64,000 bases of DNA, taken from contig NZ_JAPCZF010000002.1 in NCBI RefSeq assembly GCF_025938095.1, positions 124,001-188,000 of the forward strand. Direction: 5' to 3'. Position numbers and translations under genes: made by a program. Positions 8,733 to 17,748 of the stretch are shown here, piece by piece; the stretch's first letter is position 1, and each line of letters starts with the position of its first letter. The notes below the pieces were generated by a model. The model did not search any database and had not been told where the DNA came from. It saw nothing but the letters and a program-made list of their open reading frames with translations. Source of the DNA: Novosphingobium sp. JCM 18896. Lineage in GTDB: Bacteria > Pseudomonadota > Alphaproteobacteria > Sphingomonadales > Sphingomonadaceae.

Positions 8733-9527
8733 ATGCTGCACGCCTTGCAAGAAGCCTTCACCGGCGAAAACATGCTGACGACCTGGCTGGTCCTGTTCCT
8801 GGCCAGCGGGCTCGTCGCCGGGATCGCCACGGGCTTCTTCAAGGCGCGCAAGATCCAGCCCAAGGGCTTCAAGTGGAAGATCTTCGGCCAGGAAGCGCTG
8901 GTCGCGGTGGTCACCCTGACGATCTCGGGCACGGTGCTCGGCTTCGGCCAGACCTGGCTGCGCCAGAACGGCTGGATCAGCTTCCAGCAGGGGCCGGCCG
9001 CATGGTGGGAAATCGCGCTCGAATACGGCGCCTATTTCATCGGCTTCGACACCTATTTCTACTGGCTGCACCGCTGGATGCACAAGGAGCCGGTCTATTC
9101 GTGGGTGCACAAGCTGCACCACCATTCGACCGCGCCAAACCTGCTGACGACCTTGTCGGTCAACCCGCTCGAATCGCTGATCAACGGCGGCTTCATGCCG
9201 CTGTTCCTCTCGCTCTACAGCGTCCACCCGGAATCGCTGGCGCTGATGGGGCCGACGACGATCATCATGGGGTTCTACGTCCACTCGGGCTACGAGTTCT
9301 TCCCGCGCTGGTGGAACAAAAGCTGGGCGACTAAGTGGTTCATCACCGCCACCTTCCACGACCAGCACCATAAGTACTTCAACTACAACTTCGGCGGCTA
9401 CACGACGATCTGGGACCGCATCTGCGGCACCATGCGCAAGAAGTTCGAGAGCGATTTCGAGAACCCCAAGGGCCGCCAGACCGCACGCCAGGGCGATGCC
9501 CCCGCCGGCGATCCGCAGCCGGCTTGA
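8733..9527 (+). CDS. Sterol desaturase / fatty acid hydroxylase superfamily membrane protein
   Basis: A 264-residue integral membrane protein with the three histidine clusters of the superfamily: HRWMH from about residue 113, HKLHHH about 15 residues later, and HDQHH near residue 210. These bind a di-iron centre that hydroxylates or desaturates C-H bonds of lipids, sterols or terpenoids using O2. A hydrophobic segment at residues 10-25 and two more around the His boxes fit membrane anchoring. It starts 17 bases after the esterase stop and so is probably co-transcribed with it. The substrate is unknown; context suggests a hydrophobic growth substrate rather than membrane sterol. Confidence 0.88.
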   Translation: MLHALQEAFTGENMLTTWLVLFLASGLVAGIATGFFKARKIQPKGFKWKIFGQEALVAVVTLTISGTVLGFGQTWLRQNGWISFQQGPAAWWEIALEYGAYFIGFDTYFYWLHRWMHKEPVYSWVHKLHHHSTAPNLLTTLSVNPLESLINGGFMPLFLSLYSVHPESLALMGPTTIIMGFYVHSGYEFFPRWWNKSWATKWFITATFHDQHHKYFNYNFGGYTTIWDRICGTMRKKFESDFENPKGRQTARQGDAPAGDPQPA

Positions 9528-9584
9528 CTTGATGCGTCGCATGCCGCCCCTTGCGCGTGAGAAACGTGCGGAGGGGACGGGATC

Positions 9585-10349
9585 ATGATGGTGCCATCGG
9601 ACATGACGGGAAGAGTCGCGCTGGTGACCGGCGCTGCAGCGGGGCTCGGACGGGCGAGCGCCTTGCGGCTCGCCGAAGTCGGCGCCGACCTGGCGATCAC
9701 CGACGTGGCCGAGGCCGGGCTCGAAGAGACCGCGCAGACGATCCGCGCGCTGGGGCGCAAGGTGCTGGTCCTGCCGCTCGACCTGTCGCAGCGCGCCAAT
9801 TGCCGCGTGGCGGTCGAGCGGACCGTGGCCGAATTCGGCCGGCTCGACTCTCTGTGCAACGTCGCCGGGGTAATGATCCCCGGCCCCAGCGCCAGCATGA
9901 CCGACGAGGCCTGGGACCTGACCATGGCGGTCAACCTCGCCGCGCCGTTCTTCCTGATCCGCGCGGCGATCCCGCACCTGCTCGAAGCGAAAGGCGCGGT
10001 GGTCAACGTCACCTCCTGCGCGGCCTTCCAGGGCCAGGCCTATTTCGCCGCCTACTGCGCGACCAAGTCGGGCCTCGCCAACATGACCAAGGCGCTGGCA
10101 ATGGAGTTCACCAACCAGCCGATTAGGATCAACGCGGTGGCGCCGGGCGGTATGATGACAGGGCTGACCGACGGGATGAAGCTGCTGCCGCCCGACACCG
10201 ACTGGCCACTGGTCCAGCGCATCGGCTCACCGCGCGGGCTCTGCGAGATCGAGGACGTCGCCGAGACGGTCACCTTCCTCGCGACCGACGCGGCGCGCGG
10301 CTATCACGGTTCGGTGATCCAGATCGATGCGGGCGTGACGGCGGGGTAG
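9585..10349 (+). CDS. Short-chain dehydrogenase/reductase
   Basis: A 254-residue classical SDR: NAD(P)-binding VTGAAAGLGRAS near the N-terminus, CNVAG in place of NNAG, an active-site VTSC strand and YCATK catalytic Tyr/Lys, ending with the common SVIQIDAGVTAG. It oxidises an alcohol or reduces a ketone. An early Asp-rich beta2 end (ITDVAEA) favours NAD. A GGAGGGG ribosome site precedes the ATG at 9585; the next in-frame ATG is one codon on, and 9603 is also possible. It is third in the esterase operon and ends nine bases before repeat A2, which separates it from a convergent operon. Confidence 0.9.
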   Translation: MMVPSDMTGRVALVTGAAAGLGRASALRLAEVGADLAITDVAEAGLEETAQTIRALGRKVLVLPLDLSQRANCRVAVERTVAEFGRLDSLCNVAGVMIPGPSASMTDEAWDLTMAVNLAAPFFLIRAAIPHLLEAKGAVVNVTSCAAFQGQAYFAAYCATKSGLANMTKALAMEFTNQPIRINAVAPGGMMTGLTDGMKLLPPDTDWPLVQRIGSPRGLCEIEDVAETVTFLATDAARGYHGSVIQIDAGVTAG

Positions 10350-10357
10350 TTCCCAAA

Positions 10358-10494
10358 GATCCTCGCCCTCTGGGGGAGGGGGACCGCCCGCGAAGCGAGT
10401 GGTGGAGGGGGCGCCTGCATAAGCGAGGCCCCGCTCAACCCGTCCCCTCCGTCAGTTGCTATGCGACTGCCACCTCCCCCGATGGGGGAGGATC
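10358..10494. repeat. Interspersed palindromic repeat, family A copy 2
   Basis: A 137-base family A element lying exactly between two convergent genes (stops at 10349 and 10501). The left end is GATCCTCGCCCTC and the right end GGGGGAGGATC, with the internal GCGAAGCG hairpin and GTGGAGGGGGCGCC block. Its position and strong stems suggest it could act as a bidirectional terminator. Confidence 0.85.
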
Positions 10495-10500
10495 AAGAGA

Positions 10501-11535
10501 TCACAACACCCGCGGATCGACCACAGTCCGCACCGGTGCCAATGGCCCCGACATCTCGGCCAGCACCTTCTCCACCCCCGAAAGCCCGACCCTTGCGCCG
10601 AGCCAGGGGGTGACGTCGATCGAGCCATCGGCGATCGCGCGCAATGCGGTTTCCATGTCCTGCGGCTCCTCGCCGCCGGCGAACTGAACGTTGAGCCGCT
10701 TGTTCTGCGCGGCGAAGACGAACAGCGCCTCCTCGTCCATGCAATAACCGCCCATGACGATCCGCCCATCGAACGGCGCCGCCTCGATGATCCGCTGCAG
10801 CATGCCCTTCTGGCCGACGCATTCGTAGATCAGGTTGGGTACGCGGTTGCCGAAATCGGGCAGCGGTGCATGCGGCGAGATTTCGCGCGGATCGACGGCG
10901 ATGTGTGCCCCGGCCTTGATCGCCAGTTCGCGACGGCCGGCATGGAAATCGGCGGCGATGATCGGGGCAATGCCCATCAGCTTGAGCCCGGCGATGACGC
11001 CGAGCCCGATCGCGCCGCAGCCGAGCACCAGCGCGGCGTCGTCCTTGGTCGGGCGGCCGCGGCGCGCGTGTTCGAGCCCGACCGCGAGCGGTTCGACCAT
11101 GGCGGCATGGTCGTCGTCGAGGCCGCCGGCGACCTCGATCATGATCTCCTCGTCGAGCAGCATCAGTTCGCCGAAACCACCCGGGCAATCGTGGCTGTAG
11201 CCGATCACGGCATGGGCACCCTGCTGGCGCATGATAGGCACCGAGGTGACCTTGCGCCCCGGCGCGACCGTGCGGCGGCTGCCCGGACCATAGTCGATCA
11301 CCTCGCCGACGAATTCGTGACCGGGCACGAAGGGCCGGCCGAAGTCGAGCGCCGCGTAAGGCCCGCCAAGCCGGCGCGACAGATCGATGATGTTCTGCCC
11401 GGCGTGGAGGAAGTGCTGGTCCGAGGCGCAGAGCCCGCAGGAGTGCGTGCGCACCAGCGCCTGGCCCTTGCCGGGCACGGGATCGGGCTGCTCGCCGACG
11501 TGGACCTTGCCGTTTTCGAAGTAGGCGGCTTTCAT
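10501..11535 (-). CDS. Zinc-type alcohol dehydrogenase (MDR superfamily)
   Basis: A 344-residue medium-chain dehydrogenase. The catalytic zinc ligands are visible (Cys in THSCGLCASD, and the His-Glu pair of VPGHEFVG), and the Rossmann coenzyme motif is LGCGAIGLGVIAG. The four-cysteine structural zinc lobe is not evident, so it belongs to a subgroup without that site. It would oxidise an alcohol, or reduce a ketone, with NAD(P). It is last in a four-gene leftward operon, starting three bases after the preceding stop, behind an SDR and two NTF2-fold proteins. A plausible role is successive oxidation of a hydroxylated cyclic substrate. Confidence 0.88.
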   Translation of the reverse strand: MKAAYFENGKVHVGEQPDPVPGKGQALVRTHSCGLCASDQHFLHAGQNIIDLSRRLGGPYAALDFGRPFVPGHEFVGEVIDYGPGSRRTVAPGRKVTSVPIMRQQGAHAVIGYSHDCPGGFGELMLLDEEIMIEVAGGLDDDHAAMVEPLAVGLEHARRGRPTKDDAALVLGCGAIGLGVIAGLKLMGIAPIIAADFHAGRRELAIKAGAHIAVDPREISPHAPLPDFGNRVPNLIYECVGQKGMLQRIIEAAPFDGRIVMGGYCMDEEALFVFAAQNKRLNVQFAGGEEPQDMETALRAIADGSIDVTPWLGARVGLSGVEKVLAEMSGPLAPVRTVVDPRVL

Positions 11536-11538
11536 AAT

Positions 11539-12027
11539 CTAACCCTTGAGTACGGAATAAGAGGGATCCTCGCGGTCGCGTCGACTGCGCGGATTGCCGG
11601 GCAGCGGCGTGACCTCGGTCATCGTGCCGTAGTCGACCAGGCAGTCGCGCCGATCGATCGCCCAATCACCGGCGCGCTTCGACCAGGTGTCGACGTATCG
11701 TGCCCAGAAGGCATGCTCGATCACGCGTTCGCCGTCCTGCCGCTGGAGGGTGGCATAGACGTAGGATTCCGAGCCGGCGCGATCACCGTCGAGCTCGATG
11801 ATGACGTTGGTCACCTGATGCGAATGGTGGAGGAACTCGCGGTGCTTCTCGCAGATGTAGTCGATCCAGCCACGCCCCGAGCCGACGTAGCCGGGGCTGA
11901 AATCGGCATGGCTGTCCTCGTGGAACACCGAATGGCCGACGGGCACGTCGAGCCGGTCGACCGAGCGACAATAGCGGTAGATCTTGTCGGTGATCGCCAG
12001 CCGGTCGGCCAGGTCTTCGGGGGTCAC
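11539..12027 (-). CDS. NTF2/SnoaL-like protein (tandem paralogue 1)
   Basis: A 162-residue SnoaL_4-type protein closely related to its upstream neighbour: both share YRYCRSVDRLD or YAYCRSVDRLD, the VFHEDSHAD segment, HSHQV, an I-LDGDRAGSE strand and a C-terminal SRRDREDPSYS-like tail. A conserved Asp/His cluster of this kind often lines the pocket in NTF2-fold dehydratases or isomerases. The start overlaps the upstream stop by four bases (ATGA), implying coupled translation and possibly a hetero-oligomer. No reaction can be assigned. Confidence 0.8.
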   Translation of the reverse strand: MTPEDLADRLAITDKIYRYCRSVDRLDVPVGHSVFHEDSHADFSPGYVGSGRGWIDYICEKHREFLHHSHQVTNVIIELDGDRAGSESYVYATLQRQDGERVIEHAFWARYVDTWSKRAGDWAIDRRDCLVDYGTMTEVTPLPGNPRSRRDREDPSYSVLKG

Positions 12028-12536
12028 AGCGTGAAACCCTGCAGGAAGCCGTAGGACGGGTCCGAGGTATCACGCGTGGAATTGTGTGTGCCGCGCATCG
12101 CGGTCACTTCGCGCACCTCGTCGTGGTCGTAGGCGATCGCGCGTTCGACGATGCCCCAGCGGCCGTCGCGCTTTTCCCAACGGTCGAGATAGCGCGCGCG
12201 GACGAAGATCTGGAACTCCTTGCCGTCGCGCTGCATGCGCATCGTGCCGGTCATGTAGGCCTCGCTACCCGCGCGATCCCCGTCGAGCGCGATCAGCACG
12301 TTCGAGACTTGGTGCGAATGGCTGGTCAGCCCGTCATGCTGCTTGATGATCGTGTCGATCGCCCCGCGGCCGGGCCCCTGGTAGACGCCCTCGCCATAGT
12401 CGGCGTGGCTGTCCTCATGGAACACGGCATGGCCGAGCGCGTGATCGAGCCGGTCGACCGAGCGGCAATAGGCGTAGAGCGCCTCGTGGATCGCCTGCTT
12501 GTCGAGCAGCGCCCGGATCTCGCTTTCGCCGGCCAT
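12024..12536 (-). CDS. NTF2/SnoaL-like protein (tandem paralogue 2)
   Basis: A 170-residue SnoaL_4-type protein, the paralogue of the gene just downstream. Shared features include YCRSVDRLDHALGHAVF, HEDSHADYGEG, SHSHQVSNVLIALDGDRAGS and a C-terminal TRDTSDPSYGF. The pair most likely arose by tandem duplication followed by divergence. The gene begins one base after the SDR stop and overlaps the next gene by four bases, so all four genes of this operon should be made together. Ketosteroid-isomerase-like or dehydratase activity is possible but not shown. Confidence 0.8.
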   Translation of the reverse strand: MAGESEIRALLDKQAIHEALYAYCRSVDRLDHALGHAVFHEDSHADYGEGVYQGPGRGAIDTIIKQHDGLTSHSHQVSNVLIALDGDRAGSEAYMTGTMRMQRDGKEFQIFVRARYLDRWEKRDGRWGIVERAIAYDHDEVREVTAMRGTHNSTRDTSDPSYGFLQGFTL

Positions 12537-12537
12537 C

Positions 12538-13341
12538 TCAATGCTCCACTTCGTAGCTCGGCATCATCCGCTCGATATATTCGATCTTGGCGCGGCGATC
12601 GTCGGGCGAGTTCGGCGCCATGCCGGCGACGTCGTTCTCCTGGCCCCAGTTCCAGATCGGCCCATGCGGCAGCTGGCGCAGGCCGATCCGCGCGACGTCT
12701 TCGGGCTGGGCCATGTCGTCAGGGATGGCCTGACCGCTCTCCTCGAGGATCTTGCGATGCGCGGGGGTGTCGGTGCGGCCGAGCACCAAGGTCAGCACGT
12801 CGACCCCGACGTGACGCAGCTCGGCCCAGAGCCCTTCGGCGAAATTGAGCACGAAACCCTTCGAGGCGCAGTAGGTGGCGATACCGTGGAGTCCGCCGTA
12901 GCAGGCGCCCGAGCTCACCAGGATCATGCCGCCGCGCCCCCGCGCCTTCATGCCCTGGCCGAAATGGTGCGCGAGCCGCATCGTCGTGTTGACGTTCATC
13001 GTCACCAGCCCGTCCCAGGCGGCGATGTCGCCGTCGAGGAAGCGCGAACCGTTGGGATCGGCGCCGGCGTTGGTGATCAGCAGGCCGACCTCGCGCGTGC
13101 CCGCGGCATCGGCGATCCGCGCGGCCGCGTCGGGCGCCGAGAGATCGACCGAAGCGGTCACGCATTCGACGCCGAGACCGGCGATTTCGGCCGAAGCCGC
13201 GGCGAGCTTGTCGGCACTGCGCGCGACGAGGATCAGGTTGATCCCCTCACCCGCCAGCCGGCGCGCGAAGGCCAGACCGGTGCCGTCCGAAGCGCCGGTG
13301 ATCAGCGCCCAAGGGCCATATTTCGCGGCGAATTCGCTCAT
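12538..13341 (-). CDS. Short-chain dehydrogenase/reductase
   Basis: A 267-residue SDR with ITGASDGTGLAFARR as the coenzyme motif, TNAGAD in place of NNAG, an active-site VSSGACYGGL segment and YCASK. The ATG at 13341 is preferred because it has a GGGAGA ribosome site nine bases upstream. An ATG 26 codons further up (13419) has none and would add a tail that does not match SDRs. It heads the leftward operon with two NTF2-fold genes and an alcohol dehydrogenase, and is divergent from a GbsR/MarR-like regulator. Confidence 0.88.
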   Translation of the reverse strand: MSEFAAKYGPWALITGASDGTGLAFARRLAGEGINLILVARSADKLAAASAEIAGLGVECVTASVDLSAPDAAARIADAAGTREVGLLITNAGADPNGSRFLDGDIAAWDGLVTMNVNTTMRLAHHFGQGMKARGRGGMILVSSGACYGGLHGIATYCASKGFVLNFAEGLWAELRHVGVDVLTLVLGRTDTPAHRKILEESGQAIPDDMAQPEDVARIGLRQLPHGPIWNWGQENDVAGMAPNSPDDRRAKIEYIERMMPSYEVEH

Positions 13342-13431
13342 GTCCGCACTCTCCCATTTGTCTTTGCGCGCCAGGATCGCATTGGCGCTTGATTCGTCCA
13401 ATGAGCGTGATAAATTCATGAAATTCAGAAT

Positions 13432-13881
13432 ATGTCAAAAACATTCCCTTCCGACGCCGACCGACGGTTCATGGACGAAGTCGCATCGCTGATGGCCCCC
13501 TGGGGCTGGTCGCGGCACATCGCGCGGATCTTCGCCTATCTGTTGCTGCGCGAGACCCCGGCGACGCTCGACGAGATTTCGGAGCACCTGGGCATCAGCA
13601 AGTCGATCGTCAGCGTGGCGACGCGCGAGCTCGAACAATACGGCAACGCTCGCCGGCAGAGCCAGCCGGGGACCAAGCAGATCCTCTATTCGGCGCCCAA
13701 CAAGCGTTATGGCCCCTTCCCCGACCAGGCAGCGATGATGGGCACGATCGCGGCGCTGATGGTGCGCCAGCCGACCGAGAGCGCGGTGGTGAAGGGCCGC
13801 CTGACCAAGGTCGCGGCGTTTCTCACGGCGATGCGCGAGGCGATCGACGAGGTCTACGAAAGGCCCGAGTTTCGGGATTGA
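13432..13881 (+). CDS. GbsR/MarR-like transcriptional regulator
   Basis: A 149-residue winged-helix protein. The recognition region ATLDEISEHLGISKSIVSVATR lies at about residues 43-64, and a tail of about 80 residues follows, as in the GbsR branch of the MarR superfamily. It is divergent from the SDR-NTF2-NTF2-ADH operon and separated from it by 90 bases, so it probably represses or senses for that operon. The shared gap contains a TTCATGAA palindrome at 13415-13422 that could be an operator. No clear ribosome site precedes the ATG. Confidence 0.8.
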   Translation: MSKTFPSDADRRFMDEVASLMAPWGWSRHIARIFAYLLLRETPATLDEISEHLGISKSIVSVATRELEQYGNARRQSQPGTKQILYSAPNKRYGPFPDQAAMMGTIAALMVRQPTESAVVKGRLTKVAAFLTAMREAIDEVYERPEFRD

Positions 13882-13910
13882 GGGACTGCTCGGACGCCCC
13901 CCCTTTCTAC

Positions 13911-14014
13911 CGTCACCCCCGCGAAAGCGGGGGCCCATCTCCGGGGCTCTCATACTGCACCGCGGTTCGATCTGAGAACTCGGGTGATGGGCCCCCGCTT
14001 TCGCGGGGGTGACG
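13911..14014. repeat. Interspersed palindromic repeat, family B copy 2
   Basis: A 104-base family B element between the regulator and the convergent oxidoreductase gene. It starts CGTCACCCCCGCGAAAGCG and ends CGCTTTCGCGGGGGTGACG, so the two ends are exact inverted copies and the element could fold into one long hairpin. It may serve as a bidirectional terminator. Confidence 0.85.
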
Positions 14015-14045
14015 ATAGGGTTTTGTGAGGAGCCTGCGAGAGCGC

Positions 14046-17000
14046 CTAAACCGTAACCGGCTCCGACGCCTCTGCGCTCGCCGTCTGGGCCAGCTTCGGC
14101 AACAACTCCGCCACCCGCGCGCGGAAGGCTTCGGCGCCCTGTTCCTTGACCACGCCATAGCCGGCAACGAGGTCCGCCGCCGCGGCGATTTCGACCGCGG
14201 TGTGGAGGTTGGCCGGAGTGATCTTCGCGACCACGTCGCGGATCAGCGCGCGGTATTCGCCGATCAGTTCGCGCTCGAGCTTGCGGTCGGCCTGCCAGCC
14301 CAGCGGATCGAAGGCCGTGCCGCGCAGGCCCTTGAGCTTGGCGAGCATGCGGAAGGCCGGCAGCACCAGCCCGGCGGGCAGCGCCACCTTCTTCGGACGG
14401 CCGGTTTTGGCATCCTTCCGCCCCCAGGCCAGCAGCGGCGAGCCGAGATTGATCTTGAGCTTGGGATCACCCGCGAACTGGTCGCGCAGGCCCGCCATGA
14501 AGGCCGGATCGCTGTAGAGCCGGGCGACCTCGTACTCGTCCTTGTAGGCCATCAGCTTGCCGAGACCTTTGGCCACTTCGACCAGGAACGGCTGCGCCTC
14601 GGCGCCAAGGCCCTGCGCTTGCAGGCTGGTGATCACGTCATCAACGAAACCGCGATACCGATCGGCATAGGCCGCGTCCTGATAGGCGGTCAGCAGCTTG
14701 ACGCGGCTCTCGATCACCTCGGGCAGCGAACGCGGCAGCGCCGGCCCCTCGACCGAGGCATCGGCGAGATCGAACAGATCGGCGGCGCTGTGCGCGGCCA
14801 GGCGGCCCAGCGCGAGTGCGTTGAGATTGGCCTTGGCGGCGACGCCGTTGAGCCGCACCGCTTCCTCAATCGAGGCCAGCGAGACCGGCAGCAGGCCCTT
14901 CTGCGCAGCGAAACCGACCATCATCAGGTTGGTGAAGATCGAATCGCCGAGCAGCCGCGTCGCCAGCGCGCCCGCGCGCAGGGTGGCGACGTTGGCGGGC
15001 TCGACGCGCTTGCCGATCGCGCCGATGAAGCGGCTGGCAGTCAGGTCGAGGTTGCGGTTGGTCTGGAACTCGCCGGTGGGCGTCACGTCCTCGTTGGCGA
15101 GAACCTGGGTATCGGGCCGCGCCAGCGTCAGCACGTCGGGGCCCGAACCGACGATCAGGTCGCAGGCGATGATGACGTCGGCCTGGCCCGTGCCGAGCCG
15201 CGCCGAGGGGATCGCTGCGGTGTCCTGCCCGATGCGCAGGTGGCTGGTCACGGCGCCGCCCTTTTGCGCCATGCCTGTCTGATCGAGCACCTTCGCGGCC
15301 TTGCCCTCGAGATGCGCGGCCATGGCCAGGATCGCGCCGACGGTAAGCACGCCGGTACCGCCGATGCCCGTGACGAGCATGGCCATCGGTTGCGTGGAGA
15401 CGTCGCGCACCGGCGGCACAGGCAGGGTCGTGACCAGCCGCGCCAGCGCCGCATCGTCGAAGCTACGCTTGACCAGCGTGCCGCCTTCGACCGTGACGAA
15501 GCTCGGGCAAAAGCCCTTGATGCAGGAGAAGTCCTTGTTGCAGGTCGACTGGTCGATCGCGCGCTTGCGGCCGAATTCGGTCTCGATCGGCGTGACCGAC
15601 AGGCAGTTCGACTGGACCGAGCAATCGCCGCAGCCCTCGCAGACTGCCTTGTTGATGAACAGCCGCTTGTCGGGATCGGGGTACTTGCCCTTCTTGCGCC
15701 GGCGCCGCTTCTCGTTGGCGCAGGTCTGCTCGTAGACGATCGCCGAGGTGCCGCGCACCTCGCGCAGTTCGCGCTGGACCGCATCGAGCTCGTCGCGGTG
15801 CAGAATCCGCGTGCCCGGCGGCAGGTCGCGGGGATCGAAGCGCTCGGGCGCCTCGCTGACGAGGACCACCGGCTTGACGCCCTCGGCTACCAGTTCGGTG
15901 ATGATCTGTTCGGGCGTCAGCGCGCCTTCGGCGGGCTGACCGCCGGTCATCGCCACGGCATCGTTGTAGAGGATCTTGAAGGTGACGCTGCTTTTCGCGG
16001 CCACCGCGGCGCGGATCGTCAGCAGGCCCGAATGGGTATAGGTGCCGTCACCCAGGTTCTGGAACATGTGCGGCGTCTCGACGAAGCTCTGCGCGCCGAC
16101 CCAGGGCATGCCTTCCTGCCCCATCGACACGGTCTGCATCGTCTTGCGCTCGGGCATGAAGTGCGCGAGCCCGTGGCAGCCGGTCGCCCCCATCGCCGCA
16201 GAGCCCTCGGGCACCAGGGTCGAAGTGTTGTGCGGGCAGCCCGAGCAGAAATAGGCGGCACGGATCGAAGTGGGCTTGAGGTCCTTCGCGCTGCCTTCGA
16301 GATCGCGCAAGCTCGCATCGCGCGCGGCGACTTCGTCGGTCAGCAAGCCCAGCGCGGCAAGCCGCTTGACCAGCGCCTTGCGCACGGTGCCCGGATCGAG
16401 CACGCCGATTTCGGAGATCAGCGGGGTGCCGTCAGGCTCGGTCTTGCCCGACAAGGCCGGGGCATCGCCACGACCGTAGAAGATCCGCGCGAGCTGTTCC
16501 TCGACGAAGGACCGCTTCTCCTCGACCACGAGCACTTCGGTCGAACCGCCGCAGGCCTCACGCGCGAACTGTGCGTCGAGCGGCCAGACGAGGCCGAGCT
16601 TGACCACGCGCAGCCCGATCGCGCGACGCTTGCCCTCGTCGAGGCCGAGGTCGGCGAGCGCCTGGCAGACGTCGAGCCAGGCCTTGCCCGCGGTGACCAC
16701 TGTCAGCCGGCGATCGGGCGCGTCGTGGCTGATCCGGTCGAGCGCGTTGAGCTGCGCGAACAGCGGCACGATCGGCAGGCGATGCTCGATCATCGCCTGC
16801 TCCTGCGCGAGCGCCGAGGCGTTCTGCTTGAGGTTCGGCGAGACACGGCCCGTGAGATCGGGCATGTGGATCGGGAACGAATGGCCGGGCAGGGTGACCG
16901 TCGTCGTCAGGTCGAGCGTGTCGGTGACGGCCTTCATGCCGACATAGAGCCCCGAGGCGCGCGACAGCGCCCAGCCGAGTTGGCCCATCGACAGGATCTC

Positions 17001-17531
17001 GTCGGTGGTCGCGGGATAGAGCATCGGCGCCATCGCCGTGACCAGCACATGTTCGGACTGGTGCGCGGTCAGCGACGATTTCGCCGCGTGATCGTCGCCG
17101 CACAGCAGCAGGGCGCCGCCATTGCGGTGCGTGCCCTCGAAGTTCGCCGCCTTGATCGCCTCGCCCGCGCGTTCGACGCCGACGCCCTTGGCGTACCACA
17201 GCGAGAAGACACCATCGACGCGCGGCTTGCCGTACCAGCCGAGCTGCTGGGTGCCGCGCACCGAGGTCGCGGCGAGTTCCTCGTTGAGCCCCGGCTCGAA
17301 GCGGATGTCGTGCGCGGTCAGCAGCTTTTCCGAGGCCCACAGCTGCGCGTCGAGCGTGGTGATCGGCGAGCCGCGATAGCCGGTGACGTAGCCCGCGGTG
17401 CTCAGCCCGGCGGCGCGGTCGCGCTTCGACTGGTCGAGCATCAGGCGCACGACGCCCTGCAAGGCGGACAGCATCACCTGCCCGTCTTCCTGCGTGTACT
17501 TGTCTTCTAGCGTGACGACCGTCTTGGTCAC
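14046..17531 (-). CDS. Indolepyruvate ferredoxin oxidoreductase, fused alpha-beta type
   Basis: A 1161-residue single-chain enzyme fusing the thiamine-diphosphate-binding alpha part and the gamma/beta part of 2-oxoacid:ferredoxin oxidoreductases. The N-terminus has YVTGYRGSPITTLD and FEPGLNEELAATS of the pyrimidine-binding domain. GCPHNTSTLVPEGS near residue 430 belongs to the cofactor-binding region, a Cys-rich iron-sulfur region (CEGCGDCSVQSNC, then CNKDFSCIKGFCPS) lies around residues 625-680, and GIGGTGVLTVGAIL begins the gamma-like domain. It oxidatively decarboxylates aryl-pyruvates to aryl-acetyl-CoA. The start codon is GTG with GGGAA before it. Long fused forms are typical of aerobic proteobacteria. 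It stands alone here. Confidence 0.92.
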   Translation of the reverse strand: MTKTVVTLEDKYTQEDGQVMLSALQGVVRLMLDQSKRDRAAGLSTAGYVTGYRGSPITTLDAQLWASEKLLTAHDIRFEPGLNEELAATSVRGTQQLGWYGKPRVDGVFSLWYAKGVGVERAGEAIKAANFEGTHRNGGALLLCGDDHAAKSSLTAHQSEHVLVTAMAPMLYPATTDEILSMGQLGWALSRASGLYVGMKAVTDTLDLTTTVTLPGHSFPIHMPDLTGRVSPNLKQNASALAQEQAMIEHRLPIVPLFAQLNALDRISHDAPDRRLTVVTAGKAWLDVCQALADLGLDEGKRRAIGLRVVKLGLVWPLDAQFAREACGGSTEVLVVEEKRSFVEEQLARIFYGRGDAPALSGKTEPDGTPLISEIGVLDPGTVRKALVKRLAALGLLTDEVAARDASLRDLEGSAKDLKPTSIRAAYFCSGCPHNTSTLVPEGSAAMGATGCHGLAHFMPERKTMQTVSMGQEGMPWVGAQSFVETPHMFQNLGDGTYTHSGLLTIRAAVAAKSSVTFKILYNDAVAMTGGQPAEGALTPEQIITELVAEGVKPVVLVSEAPERFDPRDLPPGTRILHRDELDAVQRELREVRGTSAIVYEQTCANEKRRRRKKGKYPDPDKRLFINKAVCEGCGDCSVQSNCLSVTPIETEFGRKRAIDQSTCNKDFSCIKGFCPSFVTVEGGTLVKRSFDDAALARLVTTLPVPPVRDVSTQPMAMLVTGIGGTGVLTVGAILAMAAHLEGKAAKVLDQTGMAQKGGAVTSHLRIGQDTAAIPSARLGTGQADVIIACDLIVGSGPDVLTLARPDTQVLANEDVTPTGEFQTNRNLDLTASRFIGAIGKRVEPANVATLRAGALATRLLGDSIFTNLMMVGFAAQKGLLPVSLASIEEAVRLNGVAAKANLNALALGRLAAHSAADLFDLADASVEGPALPRSLPEVIESRVKLLTAYQDAAYADRYRGFVDDVITSLQAQGLGAEAQPFLVEVAKGLGKLMAYKDEYEVARLYSDPAFMAGLRDQFAGDPKLKINLGSPLLAWGRKDAKTGRPKKVALPAGLVLPAFRMLAKLKGLRGTAFDPLGWQADRKLERELIGEYRALIRDVVAKITPANLHTAVEIAAAADLVAGYGVVKEQGAEAFRARVAELLPKLAQTASAEASEPVTV

Positions 17532-17748
17532 GAAATTCCCGTTCTATGCCTACCCGATCCGCTTTCCAGATGGGGTTCGGCCTTGCAAGCGGCAAGCCGG
17601 GCTTGCGCCGCGGCGGTCAAGCGGCCTTGCTGGCAGGCGGGCGACGCACAAACCAAGCAAACGATAGCTTGCATTTGCGCACACCCCCGCAATGATGCGC
17701 GAAAGGCGGCGATTCCTGAGCGTCGCGAAGATCGGGAAGAGGACGAAT

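Noticed and set aside
14025..17510. A 1161-codon open frame on the plus strand, antisense to the indolepyruvate oxidoreductase gene
   Set aside because: It is a by-product of GC-rich codon use in the opposite gene. The translation is Arg/Ala/Asp-rich with no domain, while the minus strand has a complete recognised enzyme with all cofactor motifs.
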